Notes: generated by a model from the sequence alone, not told the origin. A DNA stretch of 64,000 bases from Serpula lacrymans var. lacrymans S7.9 (GCF_000218685.1 NW_006763297.1:1914683-1978682), one strand, 5' to 3'; shown: positions 34,924 to 46,291, numbered from the stretch's first letter. Translations and numbers: made by a program.

Positions 34924-37900
34924 TGACGGACTACCCTGATGTTAGTACCGTTGAAAATGGCAACTGTAACAATAGCAACGATCAATGCCAACTCTTTACG
35001 AATTGATTGCTCGTTAAAACAGAAAACCATCGGAACCAAAGCCCTGATAGATTCAGGAGCTACGGACGACTTCATGGACACAAAATTTGCCATTAAAAAC
35101 TGACTCCCCCTCCAAAAACTCCCGACCCCTATAACGTGTAAAAACGTTGACGGAACCACGAACAAAAACGGAAAAATTACGCATTGCACCTATCAGAGAA
35201 TAGACGCAGGAGGACAAAACAGGTTTACGAAGTTTCTATTAACCGGACTGGACGGAGAAGACGTATTGCTAGGCTTCCCCTGGTTACGAAAAGTCAACCC
35301 GGTCATTAACTGGAAAGACAAAGAATTACCGTACTCAGACAAACACTCAATCAGGACAAACCAAACTACCATGGAAACAAAAATCAGGACAACCACAGTA
35401 GACGAGGACGAATACGAAACCATTCACAGATATGTATCCGACCACACACCCTATCCTCGAACCACAATTCGGTTAAAAGTCAACTCGGCAATGGAACACG
35501 CACAAATACACGGAGAAAGAAAAGAAGAACATATCCTCCCAGATGAATATAAGGGCTATTCAGACGTCTTTGACAAGAAGAAATCGGAAAGACTCCCCAA
35601 GCGACGGGAATATGATCATGTAATCAACATGAAACCGGAATTTGTACCAACGGATTGCAAACTGTACCCACTGGCACCAAAGGAAGATGAAGCGTTAACG
35701 GAATTCTTGACGGACAACTACAGAAAGGGATACATCAGGCCAAGCAAGTCGCCACAGGTGTCCCCCTTCTTCTTCATTGGCAAGAAGGACGGATCACTCC
35801 GACCATGCCAAGATTACAGAAAACTAAACGCATATACCGTAAAAGACCCATATCCACTACCCCTGATACCCGACCTCATCGAAAGATTGAAAGGAGCCAC
35901 CGTCTTTACTAAACTGGATCTACGTTGGGGATACAACAACGTAAGGATAAAAGAAGGAGACGAATGGAAAGCTGCCTTCAAAACCAGCAAGGGAGTATTC
36001 GAACCAATGGTCATGTTTTTCGGCATGTGCAATTCCCCGGCAACATTCCAAAGGCTGATGAACGACAAATTCAAAGACTATATTGATGAAGGCTGGATGA
36101 TCATATACATGGACGACATCCTCATCTTTGACACCAATGTTGAAAGACTACGCATCCGGACAAAACAGGTTCTACAAAGGCTACGAGAAAACGACCTATT
36201 CCTGAAACTTGAAAAATGTACCTTTGAGGCGAAGACCATCGAGTACTTGGGAATGATTGTTTCCCACAACCAGGTATCCATGGACCCAGCCAAACTCGCA
36301 GGAATAAGCGATTGGCCAACCCCGAAAGACACCAAAGGCGTACAGAAGTTCTTAGGTTACGGAAACTTCTACAGGAAGTTTATAGGCCATTACTCTGACC
36401 TGGCCTGACCCCTAAACGCCTTGCTAGAAAAAGACAAAAAGTGGAACTGGACGAAAATCGAAGATGACGCTTTCAAACTATTGAAACAAAGATTCCTCGA
36501 ATCCCCTGTAACCCAAATCCCTGATTCCTCGAAACCGTCGAAGATAGCAGCGGACGCGAGCAAACACGCCACTGGAGCTGTATTAATGCAACCAGACGAT
36601 CAAGGACAATGGCACCTTTGCGCATTTTTCTCGAAAACCCTATCCCCCGCAGAGAAAAACTACCAGATCTACGACAAGGAACTTTTAGCGGTAATGAGAG
36701 CTCTGAAAGAGTGGAAACACCTGCTTTTAGGAAGCCCACACACAATCCAAATTCTAACGGATCACAAGAACCTGACGTACTGGCAGGAGGCCAGGAAACT
36801 CACACCACGACAACGAAGGTGGCAGCTGGAACTGTCACAATACAATTACACATTAGAGCACGTACCTGGAACCCACATGGTGGTACCTGACGCACTCTCG
36901 AGACGACCCGACTTGTACATCGATAACACGGACGACGACGACGACACCCCAATGATACCAGCATTGGCGTTTCTGTATCACACGAGAACAATAAAAGACA
37001 CAATAGAGCAAGCAATGCTCACCAACGACAACTACCCTGGAAGAACGAAAAAGGAAGATTGGCACAAAGCAGAAGGACAATTCTTCTATCAGAACAAACT
37101 ACTGATCGACACTGCAGAAGAACAGAGAACGATCATCAAAAATCACCACGACTCGCTAACCGCAGGACACCCAGGAAGACTAAAAACCTATCAACTAATA
37201 AAAAAGTCCTATTGGTGGCCAGGAATGATGAAACAGGTAGAGGAATACGTGAAAGGATGCGCAACTTGCCAACAAGCCAAAGTAAACACGCATCCGACCA
37301 CGGTACCGTTGATCCCGAATCAAACACCGAAGACCAGTGAACCGATGAAGTATCTCTCGGTGGATTTCATTACAGACTTACCCGAGTCTATAGGGTATGA
37401 TAGTATAATGGTCGTGGTAGACCAAGGACTTAGTAAAGGGGTAATCCTCTCACCTTGCCACAAAACCATCGACGCACTCGAAACTGCACGAATCTTCCAT
37501 GACTCTGTCTTCAAAACGGTTTGGACTACACGACAAAATCATATCCAACAGAGGCCCACAATTCGCCTCTGAAGTATCAAAAGAACTCCACAAACTCCTA
37601 AACATCGAAACCGCACTCTCCACGGCATACCATCCACAGACTGACGGACAAACAGAACGATCCAATCAAGAACTAGAGATCTACCTCCGCATCTTTTGCC
37701 AGAATCAACCACACAGTTGGGCAAAGTACCTTACGACGGCCGAATTCTGCCACAACCAACGGCCACACTCCACGAATAACCAATCGCCATTCTACCTCCT
37801 CATGGGATACGAACCCCGAGGAATCCCGACTAAACACCGATCCACAAACATCCCGTCAGTAGAAAAACGATTATCCGAACTGCTTAGGGCAAGAGAGAAC

Positions 37901-38398
37901 GCTCTAAAAGCACACGAACTAGCGAGAAGCAGGATGATGAAATGAACGAACGGAAAGTTCACCAAATTCTCAGAAGGACAAAAGGTGTGGTTAGAAAACA
38001 CCAACCTGCGGGAAAAAGCCACCGAATACAAGAAGTTCAACATGAAACGCATCGGACCTTTCCGCATCCAAGAAAAGATCTCTCCGGTAAACTACCGACT
38101 ATCGTTACCTCCCCATTGGAGGATACACAATGTTTTCCACGCATCCCTCCTAACCCCGTATACCAAAACCGACACTCACGGACTGAACTTTATCCGACCA
38201 CCACCTGACCTTATCAACGAAGCAGAAGAATATGAAGTAGAAAGTATTCTTAGACACAAACCCTGGAAACGCGGACGCCGTTACCTGATCAAATGGCACC
38301 ATTACCCTCATTCCGAAAACTCATGGGAACCAGAAGAACACCTGACCAATGCTGCGGAGATACTGGAAGCCTATAAGAGAGACCACAAACTGCGTTGA
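34924..38398 (+). pseudogene. Chromovirus pol (PR-RT-RNaseH-IN-chromodomain), three nonsense codons and one frameshift
   Basis: Domains in order: aspartic protease ALIDSGATDDFMD (about 35040); RT with the catalytic YMDD (36104-36115); RNase H with AADASKHATGAVL and TDHKNLTYW; integrase zinc-binding HHDSLTAGHPGRLKTY...CATCQQAK; integrase core SVDFITDLPES and [28 protein letters not shown]; and a C-terminal chromodomain, YEVESILRHKPW...YLIKWHHYPHSENSWEPEEHL, ending at 38398. Breaks: TGA at 35101-35103, TGA at 36406-36408, one surplus base in the A-run 37513-37516, TGA at 37943-37945. In each TGA the expected residue is consistent with Arg (CGA). All other catalytic motifs look intact. Confidence 0.9.
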
Positions 38399-38450
38399 AG
38401 AGACAACCACCCCCACCACCACCAATCCTCTGTCTCTCAAAACACACAAC

Positions 38451-39731
38451 ATGTCTACTTCTCACTCTACCGGCTTCCCCATCACCACCTACTCTGTACC
38501 CGGCAAAGCCAACATGCTAGCCGACGAACGAGTGTCCTTTGCCCGAGGGCAACGACACAACCAGGCTGACGTCTCTGACGCCATAGAATTAATGTCAGCC
38601 AAAAATGCCCACGTCTATCTATTTCGTGAAACAGAAAAACGCTATCCCGATGCGTACCACGCTCTTTCTTCCCTATACACCTTCCTTAACATAGACCTCG
38701 TGGCTGACGAACTCCTGAAAGCCATAGACTCACTACATTCGTTGGAAAACGAGCATTCACGGCACAACAATCAGGACTCGAGTATCTGTCGGGCACTCCG
38801 GATGGAAAAGTTAGTTTTGGAATCTTTGGAACGACGCTTGAGGATGAACTCCTTGAGTGGGCAGACGGACGCGGCAAAGGCATATTTGGAATTAGGCGGG
38901 AAGATCTTGCTAACCGAGGCGCGCACGCGGATAGAGCGAGACGGCTATACGAGTACTCCTCCACCCGGTTTGTCCCGCCGGTCCCCATTATACCCAGATC
39001 AGATCAGTGTTACCCCGGAGCTCACCTACCCCACCGCCACTCCACAACCTCCGCCCACCCAGTTAGCGGAAAAATACATTCCCACCGTCCCAACCAGCCC
39101 GACCTCACAAGGGTCGAACCCCTCCAGTCCCCGTTCCACTGGGTTGAACCCAGAACCACTACCACCGCAGTCTCCTCCGCCTCGACCAGTACCAAACGCC
39201 CAAACCCGTCGCCTGACGAAACGACGAGGAGCCCGACTAGGCCGACAAGAAGTGATACTCCAGATCCCCGCCGTCAGAACTCCATCGAATCGGCAATCTC
39301 GTACGTCGAAGAGTCCGAAAGACAGTCCGCCTGGCGTAACGCGCAGGCCTGAGACCGGCTCCCCTTCCAATCCAATCAACATAGATGACGCCGACATGAT
39401 CGACCAATTGTACGCGGGAACGTACAACCTGGGAGATGACGATCCCCCCACTCCCAAATCCGACACCTCGTCCAATACCAGACAAAAGTACCACCAAGGT
39501 GTTCGCGACAACGCTCCTTACTGTCAAAACTGCGGTTGGAGTGATCACCGTACATATTACTGCGAAGCTTACTACTGCCCCGACTGCGATAGACGCGCAC
39601 CAGGGCATAGTTTCAATTGGTGCCCTATTCATAGGGAAAACGAAGATAGGATTCTGATGGAGGGATTACATGGAGATGTCAGCTACAACGACAGCTACAA
39701 CATGGATGGCGAGGGTACCGAATTTCGGTGA
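38451..39731 (+). CDS. Third reading frame of the chromovirus, Cys/His-rich C-terminus
   Basis: An intact 426-aa frame lying between the pol stop and the 3' LTR, where retroviruses carry env. The frame is open from 38349, so it overlaps the end of pol by 50 nt in the +1 frame; the first ATG is 38451 (MSTSHSTGFPITTYSVPGKAN). The N-terminal ~170 residues look globular and helical (VSFARGQRHNQADVSDAIELM, YPDAYHALSSLYTFLNI). The middle is Pro/Ser/Thr-rich with a basic patch (RRLTKRRGARLGRQE). The C-terminus has two Cys/His clusters: CQNCGWSDHRTYYC and CPDCDRRAPGHSFNWCPIH. No signal peptide or TM segment is seen, so it is not an env-like glycoprotein. A second Gag-like or nucleic-acid-binding protein is plausible; no function assigned. 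Confidence 0.75.
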   Translation: MSTSHSTGFPITTYSVPGKANMLADERVSFARGQRHNQADVSDAIELMSAKNAHVYLFRETEKRYPDAYHALSSLYTFLNIDLVADELLKAIDSLHSLENEHSRHNNQDSSICRALRMEKLVLESLERRLRMNSLSGQTDAAKAYLELGGKILLTEARTRIERDGYTSTPPPGLSRRSPLYPDQISVTPELTYPTATPQPPPTQLAEKYIPTVPTSPTSQGSNPSSPRSTGLNPEPLPPQSPPPRPVPNAQTRRLTKRRGARLGRQEVILQIPAVRTPSNRQSRTSKSPKDSPPGVTRRPETGSPSNPINIDDADMIDQLYAGTYNLGDDDPPTPKSDTSSNTRQKYHQGVRDNAPYCQNCGWSDHRTYYCEAYYCPDCDRRAPGHSFNWCPIHRENEDRILMEGLHGDVSYNDSYNMDGEGTEFR

Positions 39732-39738
39732 AATTCGA

Positions 39739-39755
39739 AGCAAGTAAGGGGGTAA
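39739..39755 (+). other. Polypurine tract
   Basis: AGCAAGTAAGGGGGTAA immediately before the 3' LTR is purine-rich and in the correct place to prime plus-strand DNA synthesis. Confidence 0.7.
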
Positions 39756-40170
39756 TGTTACGATTTGTCTACCTCTATTACGGACTACTCATTTCTCTTT
39801 ACTCATCGGTTATACCATCGGACCAATGACTCACGTCCCTCACATACACTTCCGCTCCTCTCGCACTTCTATTACCTTGTATAGTACTCAGTCCTCAACG
39901 GACAGACCTACCCTAGATAGGACGTAACTCCTATCGCCGACTTACTTCTCTATAAATACGCTTGTAACAGTAGTAGTATTCTCCAATACGATTCTACGCA
40001 GTTCACGCTTACAAAGCTAGACTTCTAAGATCAGACTTCCATACGGAAGAAGACCAACAACCGTTGGAATCCCTCTACTCAGAATTACATCCTCGAACTT
40101 GTCTTCGGATAAGTCTCTTTGAACAAACTCGACGAACCCTCAGACTTTGTTAAGCACTTTGTGCGTAACA
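39756..40170 (+). repeat. 3' LTR
   Basis: 415 bp, same termini and length as the 5' LTR; one difference noticed by eye. Confidence 0.93.
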
Positions 40171-40176
40171 GTTTTC
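40171..40176 (+). repeat. Target-site duplication, right copy
   Basis: GTTTTC directly after the 3' LTR, equal to 33165-33170. Confidence 0.8.
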
Positions 40177-40183
40177 CAACTCG

Positions 40184-40744
40184 ACTATTCATTGGTTTTG
40201 TCGGGGTTGAGGTTTGAGGGACTTGTCCTGAACCTTTTTAAGAACACTTTGATGAGCACGACATCTCCCGCTTTTATGTTGGAGGCTGGATAAGTGTCTA
40301 TCAGGGATTTTGACTTAAAGACAGACCGGGTGTTACGCATGAAGTGCTTAACAAAGTCTGAGGGTTCGTCGAGGTTTGTAAAGAGACTTATCCGAAGACA
40401 AGTTCGAGAACATGGTTCTGAGTGGAGGTTTTCCAACGAGAGTTGGTCTTCTTCTGAGTAGAAGTCTGATCTTAGGAGTCTAGCTTTGTAAGCGTAAACT
40501 GCGTAGAATTGTATTAGAGAATACTACTGCTGTTACATGGTATTTATAATGGAAAGGAATCGGTGATAGGAGTTAGGTCCTATCTAGGGCAGGTCCGTCT
40601 GTTGAGGACTAAGTACTATAATAGGTACTGTGAATGCGAGAGGAACGGAAGTGTACGTGAAGGAAATGAGTCATCAGTCCAATGGTATAACCAATGAGTA
40701 AAGAGAAATGAGTAGTCCTTAAATGTCCAATAGAGATTGTAACA
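40184..40744 (-). mobile_element. Older, inverted, truncated copy of the same LTR family
   Basis: 40333-40744 aligns, in reverse orientation, along the whole 415-bp LTR: it begins TGTTACGC and ends TTGTAACA, and contains the reversed CTCGACGAACCCTCAGACTTTG block. Divergence by eye is roughly one base in ten, with small indels. Next to it, 40184-40332 is sequence lying internal to that older LTR; it reads GDVVLIKVFLKRF on the minus strand. The remnant is cut off at the newer element's insertion point. Confidence 0.8.
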
Positions 40745-41412
40745 CCGGGCATCATACACGGCGTTAAACATTTTTGGCTATGAGAGAATAAGGGTGAGAA
40801 GATGTCACTGAGAAGATGTGTTTCTTACAGTAAGACCTTAGTCCTTGAATGCATTTTGAAAGTGTGACACTCAAATGTTGCCCCATCCGTTGTTGATGAT
40901 GAGAACTGCTGTTGGAAAACCACACACAAAAACAAACTAACACACAATCCTCCCAGATTCCATGGAACTTGTTTATGGGCTTTGCCTCCTAGAACAGTGG
41001 AGTGGTCTGGTTGTTCGTGGGGTGGTAAGTATAAAGATCCTTCAAAGTAAAACCCAGAGATGTATGAGTGTGGGTTTTGAGGAGGTGGGATAGTTGAATT
41101 GATAGAAGATAGGGGCTTAGTGACGAGTATAGATGAGCACTACCTTGCTAATGGTAGCACAAGGTAGGTTTGAGAACAACGAGGATGACAAGGTGACAAG
41201 GTTCCCAGTAATAGCAGGCTCCTGATGCACAAACTGTAGTGCTCAGAAGGACTTTAATTGAAGGGGATGACAATCACTTTCAAAAAGTGACGAGTGACAA
41301 TGACAGCAGTTAACAGTGGTAGAAGTGGGAAGTGTTGTGACCACACTGGATCACAAGTAGCAGAGTAGTGAACTTGAGAGTAGAGAAGAAGTCTGGATTG
41401 GAGTTCTTGTTC

Positions 41413-41440
41413 TTTTTTTTTTTTTTCTTTTTTTTTTTTT
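41413..41440 (+). repeat. Poly-T tract
   Basis: Nearly pure T with a single C. Could be the reverse complement of a poly-A tail or simple-sequence drift; no adjoining LINE/SINE was recognised. Confidence 0.6.
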
Positions 41441-41877
41441 ACAAGGTAAAATACAGGGGTTTATATAGTAAAAGAAAAGTAGGCTATGCACAGTATAGCT
41501 GTGCAAAAAGAATGAGAAAGAACATGAAGGAAGGAATGTATGCTGACAAATCCTGCATAGGTAGTACAGGATAAGATTATCAAAAAAGGAAAAGAAAGGG
41601 ATAGAACAATAAATGCTGTGAGTAATGTCAAAGGTTTGTACAGCCATAAAGTAAAGTCCAATAGCAAAAAGAGAGCAGGAAAATCATGATGTCATTGGAA
41701 GATGCAGTAAAAAAAGGGCAAGGCAAAACACTATCAGTATCAACACAGTTCCTTTATTGTCAGTCAGGCATTCTAAAAAAATATGTGTCCATAAAAATGA
41801 TTCAAAAATCAAAAATAATCGCACTGTAAATGAATGTTCTGCTGAAGAAAAAGAAACTGGAGCCACCGGTCCACCAC

Positions 41878-42249
41878 CTAGTCCAAATCCGACAGTTCCA
41901 TGGCCTTACCAATGGACTGGTTGTGTTGGACCACCTGATCAAACGAGGGAGGGAGAGGAGTAGTTCCAATTTGGAACAAGTGAGTCCCAGGCAGCGTGTG
42001 GTAGGTGTAGCTGTAGCGAAGACGATGGACAAAAGATAAGTGTACCCAAGTGAATGGGACAGCAATGAACATGGGCGACGCAAGGGGATGAACCTTCTCC
42101 AGCTCAAAAACTACCCACCCACGCTCCAACCAGGCAAGACGAGCGACCAATGTTTTGATAGTATATGATGGTAGATCGACATCATAAAGATGGACCTGTT
42201 GCCCTATTTGAACTGGCCGCTGGGGCTTTGCTGATATCAGCAGTGGCAC
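41878..42249 (-). CDS. Unrecognised 123-aa reading frame
   Basis: Starts MPLLISAKPQRPVQIGQQVHL and contains ARLAWLERGWVVFELEKVHPL and RLRYSYTYHTLPGTHLF. Amino-acid composition is protein-like, with Trp and aromatic residues evenly placed, unlike the surrounding AT-rich noise. No domain recognised. It may be a fragment of a mobile-element gene, since it lies inside the repeat island and has no neighbours in the same frame. Confidence 0.25.
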   Translation of the reverse strand: MPLLISAKPQRPVQIGQQVHLYDVDLPSYTIKTLVARLAWLERGWVVFELEKVHPLASPMFIAVPFTWVHLSFVHRLRYSYTYHTLPGTHLFQIGTTPLPPSFDQVVQHNQSIGKAMELSDLD

Positions 42250-43010
42250 GTGGTAGTCAACGGATCAGCGACGGAAGCGGATAGGAAGTGGTGACATCAG
42301 AAATGGTGGGGGAGCAAAGAAGACGAGGAGGAGGAGGCTGGAGGTGACGAGGAGGTGAACCAAAATGGGGATCCAGAAACGACCATTGGGTGAGAATAAA
42401 AACGAGAGTAAGGGGCCCATGGTGGGGCTAGGCAAAGGAAGGGGAGTGAAGGAAACAACAAAAGTGAGGGCACAATGCAATGTGTAGCCAGTGGCGACGC
42501 AAAAATTTGCTGAAATGCCGAAACGCAGAAAGTACCAAATGGAAAAGCAAAGGTGAGCGTGACTGGATTGCCTAATAGAGGTGGTGCTGATCAGCCACAA
42601 GTTCGAAACAGGCAATATTAATTACTATTCCACGTGGCACTGTGCCTGTGTGGCGCAAAGGCGAGTCTTTTTGAATATTCGCTTTGTTATTGACACCTGT
42701 CCATGCTACCAATCAACTTTGGTGCATGACAGCAACCATCATTGTTAAAAGTGATGCCGGGAAATTTGTAAAGGACAAGTGTGAGGCAACAATAGACTAT
42801 AACAAAAACAACACCTGTCTCCGACTGCACTTGCAGGGAGTAAGAGGTACGATGAGTCTGAGATCGATAGATGCTAGTGAATATAGCAAGTAGAGAATAT
42901 GGGGAGTAGACTCAGAGGTTTCTGATGAGAGGTAAAGCGGATAATTCAAGTAATAGAAAGCTAAGGAACTATACATGAATAGGTAAGGCTTTATATAGCT
43001 AATTGTCTAT

Positions 43011-43052
43011 CCCTCAGACCAAAAGAGGAATAAAAGGAAAGTGGTCTGAGGG
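43011..43052. repeat. Perfect 11-bp inverted repeat with 20-nt loop
   Basis: CCCTCAGACCA (43011-43021) and TGGTCTGAGGG (43042-43052). A TTTATATAG motif lies 20 bp upstream. Could belong to a degraded LTR or MITE. Confidence 0.6.
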
Positions 43053-44314
43053 GAAAATCAACCAATAAGAAACAGGACAACTATCATACGACTTTGAAGA
43101 TTAATCAGCAGGTGAGAAAGTGTATCAATAATAAGTGTTGTTACGCATGTCCAGGAACCGTATCCTCATGATGAGGTACAATCCTGACTAAAGCGTCTAT
43201 TAGTATCTCCAGGCACTGATGGGGCTTGGAGCTGGTTGGCGAGATCCTTACCACCAGTCCTTACCCATTGTGCTGGCTGGCTGGGAGCAATACCCAGTCT
43301 CTGATCTGCAATACAAAGTGATAACGATGATTAAGAAAGCCTGTGAGGGCTATAAGAAGCAAAACAGCAAAGGATACCTCCAGCCCTAAGGCTAGAGGTG
43401 TAACAGGAAAAGTGTTCGAGAACCAAGACATAGAGTGAGAAGATAAGAAAATGAATGGTCCTTACAACAAGGTGATTATGTGTGCGGTTGGCCATTAATC
43501 ACATTTGAATATACTACTGTTGCTACTCCTTCCATTGAAGGATAAATTGCATATGATAATAAGCTAGTTTTTTATTTAAATGATACATATGATCTGCAAA
43601 AATTGTTCTTCAGCTAATAGTGGCTATTTATGCGTACAAATTACATGGCTATCTGAGTATATATATGTCTTTTTCTGTGAGATACTTCATTTAAGTATTT
43701 GGTGCAGCATGCAAGGATGTGTACCTGTATGCTGGTTTGGAAGCCAGGCCCAACCGCTAACATGAATCATCCCTGATGATGATAATACGTCAAAGTTGCA
43801 GGGCTTGAGTGAAGGCAAGATGATTTATATGAGTGAACTCACCACAAATCATGAAACTGTATCATAGACCACATGCACAAAATGTGTGGACTTGCTGTAT
43901 TGTATTATTTTAAATTGAAGACATGCCATTTTCTGGGCACGTCACAGTACTTTATGAAAGACTAAAGCTGCTCTAAAAGTGACTGATGGCTCCAGGATTA
44001 CAGTGACTGACTGTATTTGTTGTAGCACTTGTGCCATCCAGACTTATTGGCACGGCTCTCTCAATACTGTTTCTGGTCCTGTACTCGCTATCTAAACATG
44101 CCTTTGTGATCAGAAACCAAGAACATCATGATGTGATTTAATCTCAAAGTTTACTTACTTTTGTTGGCAGTTTCAGCCGACACATTGATGTTTTGCAGTT
44201 GGATTAGATTTTCCCACATATTGCCTAATACCACAATTTATACGCAAGATTGTAATGACCAACTGTAGAAATTATATTACATAAGCGAACTTTGGAGCTT
44301 CGCCCGAAGCTTTA

Positions 44315-44339
44315 GGCCCCGTACGGGTACGAAAAAATG
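44315..44339 (+). repeat. Left terminal inverted repeat of the Harbinger element
   Basis: Starts GGCCCCGTACGGGTACG directly after TTA. Pairs with 47553-47577 with about 5 mismatches in 25. Confidence 0.75.
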
Positions 44340-44477
44340 CAATATTTTTCTTGATTTTTGGACTTGGGAAAGTGGCATCACGAGGGCCATTGAGGCGGAG
44401 AAAGAAAACTTTTAGTACCCGCGTATAGTAAGATAGAACAATAATCTCACCATTATACAGGCATCATTGTAGAGACA

Positions 44478-45867
44478 ATGGAAGAAGATCAAGGCAACGA
44501 TCGTGGACAGAGAAATACAGGAATGGGCAGCGATGATGACAGCATGGGAGAGGAGGATCGTGAAGAGAGTGAGGAAGCATCAATGTTACGTAGGCGCCGA
44601 GCAGCACTACTTCTATGTGTTCAACAACTGTCCCTCGCTCTCATTGGTCTCCAAACGGTTGCGCAATCAGCAGCACTTGTAGCCAACGACCAACTAAACA
44701 AGACCATACCCCAGCCATATCACACCTCCATTTTGACTGGCCATGGGTGGGTATTGAGCTGTTGAGTGGTCATCCTGACCGCATTTGTGCAGAACTTGGT
44801 GTCAGGCGCCATGTTTTCCTTAGGCTGGTAGATCTACTCAAGCGCTATCAATACGTTGACTCAAGGCATATCCACATTGAGGAGCAACTTGCAACATTTC
44901 TATACGCCTGCGTCACTGGCTTATCAGTTTGCCATATCGGTGAACAATTCCAGCGATCAAGCAATACAATTTCTAGGTATATTTTTCCCCTGCCCTCTTT
45001 CAACTAACTTACTATTTATTATACAGATATTTCAAGAAAATGCTTCTAGCATTCACTTCCCCAGACATCTACAACGTCTATGTCCATCTACCCGCTGAAA
45101 ATGATCCACCACTGCCTTATATCATTGACAACCCCAAGCTGTGTCGCTTTGAAGGTGCTATTGGCGCCATCAATGGGACACATATTGCGTGTTCCCCCTC
45201 TGCCTCCGAATGCCAGGCCTCACAAAACCGCAAGGGCGGGGTATCTCAAAACTGCCTCGCCTGTTGCACGTTTGATTTAAAATTTAGTTACATGCTTAGC
45301 GGGTGGGAGGGCTCTGTTGCAGACACCGCTTTGTTCCATGACGCTCATATGAGTAACCTTCGCATTCCGCAGGGTAAGTATTACCTAGCGGATGCAGGGT
45401 TCCCTTCTTGTCCTCAGCTCTTAGTGACCCAATAGAGGTGAACGCTACCACCTGCAGGAGTATGCTCGCAGCAATCGCAGGTAAGTCCTCCTTATCCTCT
45501 TCTACCCTATTCTAACATTTTCTAGGCCTTAAAACCCACGTGAATATTTCAACCTTCGACATGCATCTGCTTGCAAAGTCATTGAGCGGATTTTTGGCAT
45601 CCTCAAACGGTGTTTCTGCATTCTCGTGCTCCCTCCTGAGTACGACATGGCTATTCAGGCCCGCATACCCCCTGCCCTCTGTATGATATTGTAGACTTTG
45701 ATGATGCCCTAATTGAAGACCCCATCCCCAGCGCTGCCACAGGTACATTAGCTTCAGGCCCCCCCACCGAAGCAACCCGGGCAGAAGCCAACGCCAGGAG
45801 GGATCAGATAGCGGGTTTGATGTGGGAGGATTATCAGGCCGAGCTGCATAGAAGACAATTGGGATGA
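44478..45867 (+). pseudogene. PIF/Harbinger DDE transposase, inactivated
   Basis: N-terminus (MEEDQGNDRGQRNTGMG) with an acidic stretch, then GVRRHVFLRLVDLLKRY and ATFLYACVTGLSVCHIGEQFQRSSNTISR, the helix-turn-helix region. An intron (about 44978-45026) leads to YFKKMLLAF. The DDE core follows: CRFEGAIGAINGTHIAC, SGWEGSVADTALFHDA (second Asp) and HASACKVIERIFGILKRCF (Glu). The first catalytic residue is Asn where the family has Asp (GAIDGTHI). Further damage: a frame loss near 45425-45432 and a TAA in the last third, then another frame change before DFDDALIEDPIPSAA. The gene is therefore dead by several independent changes. Confidence 0.85.
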
Positions 45868-46291
45868 TGTAATGTGATTTTCTTATGAATGATTCTAACG
45901 TTTTGTGGCGGACGAGCAAACATTCCGTTACATTGATCAAACAAAAAAGCAAGAAACATAACATGACTACTAATCAGACCTTTGTGAAAGAACTGATCCA
46001 CGCCCTACGCAAATCTGTTGCATGCAACATATTCAAGTATGTATCCACCGCCCCAATTTCACGCTCAAATATATGCAGTAGTTTGACCTGCTTGGGAATC
46101 CCAAGCTCATGATTGAGCTCTTGCAGTGCTTGTATGGCAATACCCCTCTGTATATGGGATGGCTGTTTAGCAATGTCGAAGTTGTAGCGGGAGATGAAAG
46201 AGGAAGGAGTGATGGTGGATGTCCCTGGCGCGGATGATGGTATGACAGCGGAAGAACTGCCTTGCTTTGTTAAAGGGGTGTCAAATTCATT

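Larger units (their letters stand above)
33171..40170 (+). mobile_element. Full-length Ty3/gypsy chromovirus (LTR retrotransposon)
   Basis: A 7,000-bp element with 415-bp LTRs (33171-33585 and 39756-40170) that begin TGTTACG and end CGTAACA, flanked by a 6-bp duplication. Internal order: gag with a CCHC knuckle, protease, reverse transcriptase, RNase H, integrase, chromodomain, then an extra third reading frame before the 3' LTR. The order PR-RT-RH-IN and the chromodomain place it with chromoviruses. A 141-base assembly gap lies in gag. Reading by eye I find one LTR-LTR difference (G/T near 33213 and 39798), so insertion is recent, yet gag and pol carry five disabling changes. It cannot now encode its own full enzymes. 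Confidence 0.95.
40745..44314. other. 3.6 kb without a recognisable gene, repeat-derived
   Basis: AT-rich. Contains a T-run (41413-41440), a 123-codon frame (41878-42249, minus) and a perfect 11-bp hairpin (43011-43052). Other frames (42265-42615 minus, hydrophobic; 43580-43765 plus) have no recognisable domains. No transposase, RT or tRNA seen. Confidence 0.5.

Noticed and set aside
38686..39632. Several minus-strand frames over the chromovirus third ORF
   Set aside because: Shadows of ORF3; no start context or domain.
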